Positions 5,847 through 8,910 of a stretch of 8,910 bases of DNA are shown here, in pieces; position 1 is the stretch's first letter; each line of letters starts with the position of its first letter. The notes below the pieces were generated by a model that ran no database searches, was not told the origin of the DNA, and saw nothing but the letters and a program-made list of their open reading frames with translations. This DNA is from Dehalococcoidia bacterium (GTDB taxonomy: Bacteria > Chloroflexota > Dehalococcoidia > UBA2979), in contig JABIST010000177.1 of the NCBI GenBank assembly GCA_018700215.1, positions 1-8,910 on the forward strand. Reading direction: 5' to 3'. A program made the translations under genes and the position numbers.

Positions 5847-7294
5847 CAGTTAAGCATCGATGGATCGCCGAACTCGTCGAAATCACTGTAGGACTCGGAA
5901 CGGAGCAACAGGTCCTGGAAGCTGGCGGTCTCAGGGACCCAGCGGATGCTGATCGTGCGCGTGGGACCGTTTCGGTTCTTGGCGACGATGATCTGCGCGA
6001 GGCCAGTGGGATGCTGTGCACCGGACGCACCGGGGTTCTGGTCCTGCCAGTCCTCGGCCTGGAGATAGATGTCTTCGCGATAGATGAACATGACAACGTC
6101 CGCGTCCTGCTCGATGGAGCCGGACTCGCGGAGGTCGGAGAGCATCGGGATGTGTGGGTTGCGGGTCTCGACGGCACGTGAGAGCTGGGCGGCCGCGAGA
6201 ACAGGGACGTTCAGCTCGCGAGACAGTTCCTTGAGCGCGCGGGAGATCTGGCTGATCTCGTTCGCACGAGTATCGATCCGACCGGCGCCGTGCAGGAGCT
6301 GCAAGTAGTCCACGATGATCAGATCCAGGCCATGGTCCGCCTGGAGGCGGCGACACTTGGCGCGGATCTCCGGCACGGAAAGCATTGCCGAGTCATCGAT
6401 GTAGATCGGGGCGCTGGCGAGTTGGCCGTGGGCGTGCATCACGCGGGACTCTTCGTCCTCGCCATGACGGCCGAGGCGGAGGCGGGCCATCTTCACGCCA
6501 GATTCGGCGGACAGCATGCGCTGGGCGAGCAACTCGGCGCCCATCTCAAGGCTGAACATCGCGACAGTGCCGTGACCGCCGACGGCCGCGTTCCTGGCGA
6601 AGTTCAGCATCAGCGACGTTTTGCCAACTCCGGTTCGGGCCGCGAGGATCAGTAGCTCGCCGCGCTTGAAGCCACCGAGCAGTTCATCGAGGTCCATGAA
6701 GCCGGAACGAACCGGGGCGTCACCCTCGGCCTCTTCGGCGGGCACTTCGAGAAACCCGTCGAGCAGCTCGCGAAGACGCTTGAAGTCGCCGGCGGATTCC
6801 GCGGTGCGGAGTCCGAGCAGCAGCGATTCCGCCTCCCCGATGACGCGCGCGCCATCCGGACCTCCGGCGCTGGCGAGCTGAGCGATCTGACCGGCGATCT
6901 GCATCAGACGTCGGTACATCGCGTCACGTGCGACGATCCGGGCGTGGGCCTCGACGCCGATCGCGGTGAAGTACTTACCGGCGATCTCTTGCAAGTAGGG
7001 CTCGCCGCCGACGGATTCGAGGTGGCCTTCACGTTCCAGTTCGTGGGCGACGGTGGGGACGGTGAGCGCTTCACCGCGCTCGGAGAGGCTCAGGCAGGCC
7101 TCGTAGACCCAGCCGTTCTGCTCTCGGAAGAAGTCTTCGGGTCGGACGATCGGGAGCACCCGTGCATAGGAGTCATCGTCGAGCAGGAGCGCCGCGATGA
7201 TCGCTTCTTCGGCGGCGATGTCGTGCGGCGGGAGCCCCGCCTGTTGAGGGCGATCGTCCCGTCGAATCTGCGCAGGACGACTATCCGAGACCAC
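5846..7294 (-). CDS. dnaB: Replicative DNA helicase (DnaB family)
   Basis: 482 residues, close to the usual 440-480. The protein is the hexameric 5'-3' helicase that unwinds the chromosome at the fork. The N-terminal collar domain (about 22-130) starts with LPPHDIAAEEAIIAALLLDD. The RecA-like motor (about 195-460) has Walker A ARTGVGKTS (219-227), the FSLEMGAEL element (247-255), Walker B LIIVDYLQLL (325-334), AAQLSRAVE (368-376) with SDLRESGSIEQDADVV (386-401), and AKNRNGPT (438-445), which carries the arginine finger region. GTG at 7294 is preceded by GAGGGAG, 6 nt upstream, so it is a well-supported start. No intein or insertion is seen in the motor. It is preceded by rplI, a gene order also familiar from Bacillus and relatives, and followed by two loader-type genes with overlapping ends. 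Confidence 0.97.
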   Translation of the reverse strand: MVSDSRPAQIRRDDRPQQAGLPPHDIAAEEAIIAALLLDDDSYARVLPIVRPEDFFREQNGWVYEACLSLSERGEALTVPTVAHELEREGHLESVGGEPYLQEIAGKYFTAIGVEAHARIVARDAMYRRLMQIAGQIAQLASAGGPDGARVIGEAESLLLGLRTAESAGDFKRLRELLDGFLEVPAEEAEGDAPVRSGFMDLDELLGGFKRGELLILAARTGVGKTSLMLNFARNAAVGGHGTVAMFSLEMGAELLAQRMLSAESGVKMARLRLGRHGEDEESRVMHAHGQLASAPIYIDDSAMLSVPEIRAKCRRLQADHGLDLIIVDYLQLLHGAGRIDTRANEISQISRALKELSRELNVPVLAAAQLSRAVETRNPHIPMLSDLRESGSIEQDADVVMFIYREDIYLQAEDWQDQNPGASGAQHPTGLAQIIVAKNRNGPTRTISIRWVPETASFQDLLLRSESYSDFDEFGDPSMLN

Positions 7295-7359
7295 CGAAGG
7301 CTCCCTCGCTGTGGAGGAAGCCCTTCACTGATGCGATCTGCACGGTGGAGACAGCAAGA

Positions 7360-7383
7360 CGGCCCCGTCTACTGACGAGGCCG
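7360..7383 (-). terminator. Intrinsic terminator-like hairpin after rplI
   Basis: The minus-strand RNA can form a 10-bp stem (CGGCCUCGUC / GACGGGGCCG, with one G-U pair) closed by AGUA and followed by UCUUGCUGUCU. On the plus strand the same position is a C-A mismatch, so the stem favours the rplI/dnaB direction. It sits in the 116-nt gap between the rplI stop and the dnaB start and may end or attenuate rplI transcription before dnaB. The tail is only moderately U-rich. Confidence 0.6.
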
Positions 7384-7410
7384 ACCACTACATTCATCCG
7401 TGAAATCGAC

Positions 7411-8079
7411 CTATGAAGTCGGAGCTTCCTCATCGGACTCGGTGGCAGGTGCCTCCGCGTCCGGGGTTGAGTCGCCCGGCTCCGACGCGCCTTCGATCTC
7501 CAGGTCAACGGCGGATGCCTCCGCCGCGTCTTCGAGGGTGCCTTCAACTTCGGCCACAGGCGGTAGCGCCTGAACCACCACAAGTGGCGGGTTCAGTAGC
7601 AGATCAGCGGCTGCCTCTACGCCTTCCGGCGCCTCGGCATCCACCACAACCACCTGCATGTCCGGCACCACATTACGTGATAGCCGAACCGGCACGGTAT
7701 AAACACCCACGCTCCTGATGACCTCAGGCAGCAGAACGCGACGTCTGTCCAACTCTTCGCCGAGAATCTCCCCAGCCTTCTCGGCGATGTCCGCACTAGT
7801 GACGGAGCCGTACAGACGTCCCTGCTCTCCGACGCGGACAGCAATGATGAGCGGGCTGCTCGCGAACTTGCCGACAAGTTCTTGAGCATGCTCATCCTGG
7901 ACCCGTTGCCGTTCATCCTCGACCTCACGGAGCTGTGCAGCCCGTGCGAGCACTTCAGGCGTTGCCGGAGCGGCTAGGCCGCGCGGCAAGAGATAATTTC
8001 GGGCATAGCCTGGGCGGACGGTTCGCACCTCGCCCATACTGCCAGAACCCTCAACGGTTTCCAGGAACACTACCTTCAC
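7411..8079 (-). CDS. rplI: Large-subunit ribosomal protein L9 (bL9) with long acidic C-terminal extension
   Basis: 222 residues against about 150 for typical bL9. The N-terminal rRNA-binding domain is clear: MKVVFLETVEGSGSMGEV and RPGYARNYLLPRGLA (22-36) match the conserved bL9 signature. A charged helix (about 42-75) links to the C-terminal domain (about 76-150, including GRLYGSVTSADIAE). Residues after about 150 form an extra tail rich in Ala, Glu, Asp, Pro and Ser, likely disordered and strongly acidic, which is unusual for a ribosomal protein. Start is GTG with GAGAGGG 9 nt upstream. rplI stands apart from rpsF-ssb-rpsR here; its upstream neighbour is a hydrolase gene instead. The long leader and promoter upstream suggest separate control. 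L9 binds 23S rRNA near the L1 stalk and affects reading-frame maintenance. Confidence 0.96.
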   Translation of the reverse strand: MKVVFLETVEGSGSMGEVRTVRPGYARNYLLPRGLAAPATPEVLARAAQLREVEDERQRVQDEHAQELVGKFASSPLIIAVRVGEQGRLYGSVTSADIAEKAGEILGEELDRRRVLLPEVIRSVGVYTVPVRLSRNVVPDMQVVVVDAEAPEGVEAAADLLLNPPLVVVQALPPVAEVEGTLEDAAEASAVDLEIEGASEPGDSTPDAEAPATESDEEAPTS

Positions 8080-8357
8080 GTCAGATGACCCTCTCGGCGT
8101 GTCGGAACCGGGACTGCCGCTATCTTCAGGGACGGCGCCCGACCGACTGGTGACTTATAAAAAGAGCGCTCCACAGACTGTGCAGGACTGTGAGATCCAG
8201 TCCCCACTCTCCCCGGAATGTCTGTGCCTATCGTGGACAACCGGTATGCATTCCATTCGGAATCTTCATACTGGTCGAGCCAAGACAGGTTATCCGCGCT
8301 CTCCTCACTCGTGCAATCGATCGGCCTCACGTTCCGGAAACAACGGACGTACAAATC
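8080..8357 (-). other. Long structured leader of rplI, no clear gene
   Basis: About 270 nt separate the predicted transcription start (about 8350) from rplI, and the region is visibly less GC-rich than the flanks. It holds a nested stem-loop at 8241-8274 (CCGGTATG / CATACTGG outside, ATTCC / GGAAT inside), a hairpin at 8185-8203 (GGACTG / CAGTCC, 7-nt loop), and the palindrome GAGCGCTC (8164-8171) followed on the minus strand by five T residues (8163-8159). A 92-codon frame starting TTG at 8354 ends at 8076 and overlaps the rplI GTG by 4 nt (GTGA). It has no recognisable domain and uses codons rare elsewhere in the window (ATA, AGA), so it is not called as a gene. No known riboswitch was recognised. 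Confidence 0.45.
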
Positions 8358-8386
8358 ACGATAGAACTATTGTCCTAACATGTCAA
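8358..8386 (-). promoter_or_regulatory. Sigma-70-type promoter directed toward rplI
   Basis: On the minus strand a perfect TTGACA (8386-8381) is followed by a 17-bp spacer and TATCGT (8363-8358), four of six matches to TATAAT, in an AT-richer stretch. Transcription would begin near 8350 and run toward rplI and then the helicase operon. It lies directly after the stop of the upstream hydrolase gene, which is where the rplI promoter would be expected. Confidence 0.65.
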
Positions 8387-8399
8387 GAACGTTTGTTCT
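8386..8399. promoter_or_regulatory. GAAC-N4-GTTC dyad, LexA-box-like, at the rplI promoter
   Basis: AGAACGTTTGTTCT has perfect 5-bp arms around a 4-bp centre. Read on the minus strand (GAAC AAAC GTTC) it fits the core CGAACRNRYGTTCG described for Bacillus-type LexA, except for the outermost bases. It abuts and shares one base with the -35 hexamer of the promoter, a position where a bound repressor would interfere with RNA polymerase. Whether LexA or another dimeric regulator binds is unknown. No lexA gene is in the window. Confidence 0.4.
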
Positions 8400-8408
8400 G
8401 CCCCGAAA

Positions 8409-8910
8409 TCACTCGTCCGCTCGCGGCATCAATCGTCCGTCCCAGCGCAACCACATCGCCACGTCACCGACGCCATCGAACAGTTCGCCACGCATTCCGG
8501 CGAGCGATCCATCGACAGCTTCGAACTCACGGGGTGCCGTGAATCGAACTGGTGAAGGCATCGGCTTGATTGGCGCTGGCCGCCCCTCACGCTGATGCGG
8601 TTCGAGGTCGATCCAGGCCACGTCATCCTGGGTCACCAGCGTCGCGTCGCGCAGCGTGCCCTCGTAGCGGCCGGTGAACGCGGTGATGTCCGAGGGCTCC
8701 GTGACCGGGAGAAGCGAGCGCCGCATTCCGAAGCGACGATCCAGCACCCAATCAACTATCTCTTCCTGCAGCGCTACGCCGCTGGAGGCGTTGGTCAGCA
8801 CCGTGATTGCAAAGTCGTGTTGCGGGATGAAGCGGAACGCCGACATCTGGCCGTTGGTCTCGCCACCGTGCCGGATTGTCAGCACGCCATCGATCTCCTC
8901 AAGCAGCCAG
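8409..8910 (-). CDS. Serine beta-lactamase-like hydrolase, C-terminal part
   Basis: 166 residues are present and the N-terminal part, including the expected SxxK nucleophile motif, lies beyond the right edge. The frame is open to the window end (LLEEIDGVLTIRHGGETNGQ), so the apparent internal GTG at 8885 is not the start. RHGGETNGQMSAFRFIP, followed by FAITVLTNASSG, matches the third catalytic motif (HxG in place of KTG) and the following strand of the class-C beta-lactamase/esterase family (PF00144). The last 100 residues (FTGRYEGTLRDATLV, then a beta-rich tail) resemble the lipocalin-like accessory domain often found after such domains. Members act as esterases, peptidases or amidases, and the substrate is not predictable here. 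It ends just upstream of the rplI promoter on the same strand. Confidence 0.85.
   Translation of the reverse strand, partial: WLLEEIDGVLTIRHGGETNGQMSAFRFIPQHDFAITVLTNASSGVALQEEIVDWVLDRRFGMRRSLLPVTEPSDITAFTGRYEGTLRDATLVTQDDVAWIDLEPHQREGRPAPIKPMPSPVRFTAPREFEAVDGSLAGMRGELFDGVGDVAMWLRWDGRLMPRADE

Noticed and set aside
8250..8263. ATTCC-N4-GGAAT as an independent operator
   Set aside because: It is better explained as the inner stem of the larger nested hairpin at 8241-8274.
8099..8542. 147-codon plus-strand frame across the rplI leader and hydrolase end
   Set aside because: It is antisense to the hydrolase C-terminus and to the promoter region, and has no recognisable domain.

Overview
This 8.9 kb, GC-rich window (roughly 60-65% by eye) is ordinary bacterial chromosome with densely packed genes. 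No mobile element, CRISPR array, tRNA or rRNA is visible. The order ribosomal protein L9, replicative helicase, DnaD-domain protein, DnaC/DnaI-like ATPase, together with a fused MoaD-MoaE protein and a high-GC genome using many GTG starts, suggests a Chloroflexota bacterium, perhaps near Thermomicrobia/Sphaerobacter. That placement is inference from gene content only.

Left part (1-1702, minus strand): a partial gene with a nucleotidyltransferase-like fold runs off the left edge. Upstream of it lies comF, a phosphoribosyltransferase-fold protein with N-terminal zinc-finger cysteines. A strong 10-bp hairpin separates the two. Middle (1728-3811, plus strand): an MFS exporter starts only 25 bp from the divergent comF start. 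It is followed by a single-polypeptide molybdopterin synthase (MoaD-MoaE fusion, MoaX type) with its own Shine-Dalgarno site and a plausible -10 box.

Right-centre (8079 down to 3839, minus strand): rplI, a terminator-like hairpin, then a tightly coupled primosome block. The helicase stop overlaps the DnaD-like start (TGATG), and the DnaD-like 3' end overlaps the loader start by 65 nt. Together these encode the replicative DNA helicase and what look like its loading factors. The loader is the most unusual gene here. After an N-terminal Cys4 zinc motif it carries two tandem DnaC/DnaI-type AAA+ modules in one chain, and the first module has lost the sensor-1 Asn kept by the second.

Right end (8080-8910): a 270-330 bp, lower-GC, structured region lies upstream of rplI. 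It holds a good minus-strand promoter (perfect TTGACA, 17-bp spacer) whose -35 touches a perfect GAAC-N4-GTTC dyad resembling a Gram-positive-type LexA box. Beyond it is the C-terminal part of a serine beta-lactamase-like hydrolase that enters from the right edge.

The best candidates for something under-described are the double-AAA+ helicase loader in its helicase operon and the long regulated leader of rplI.
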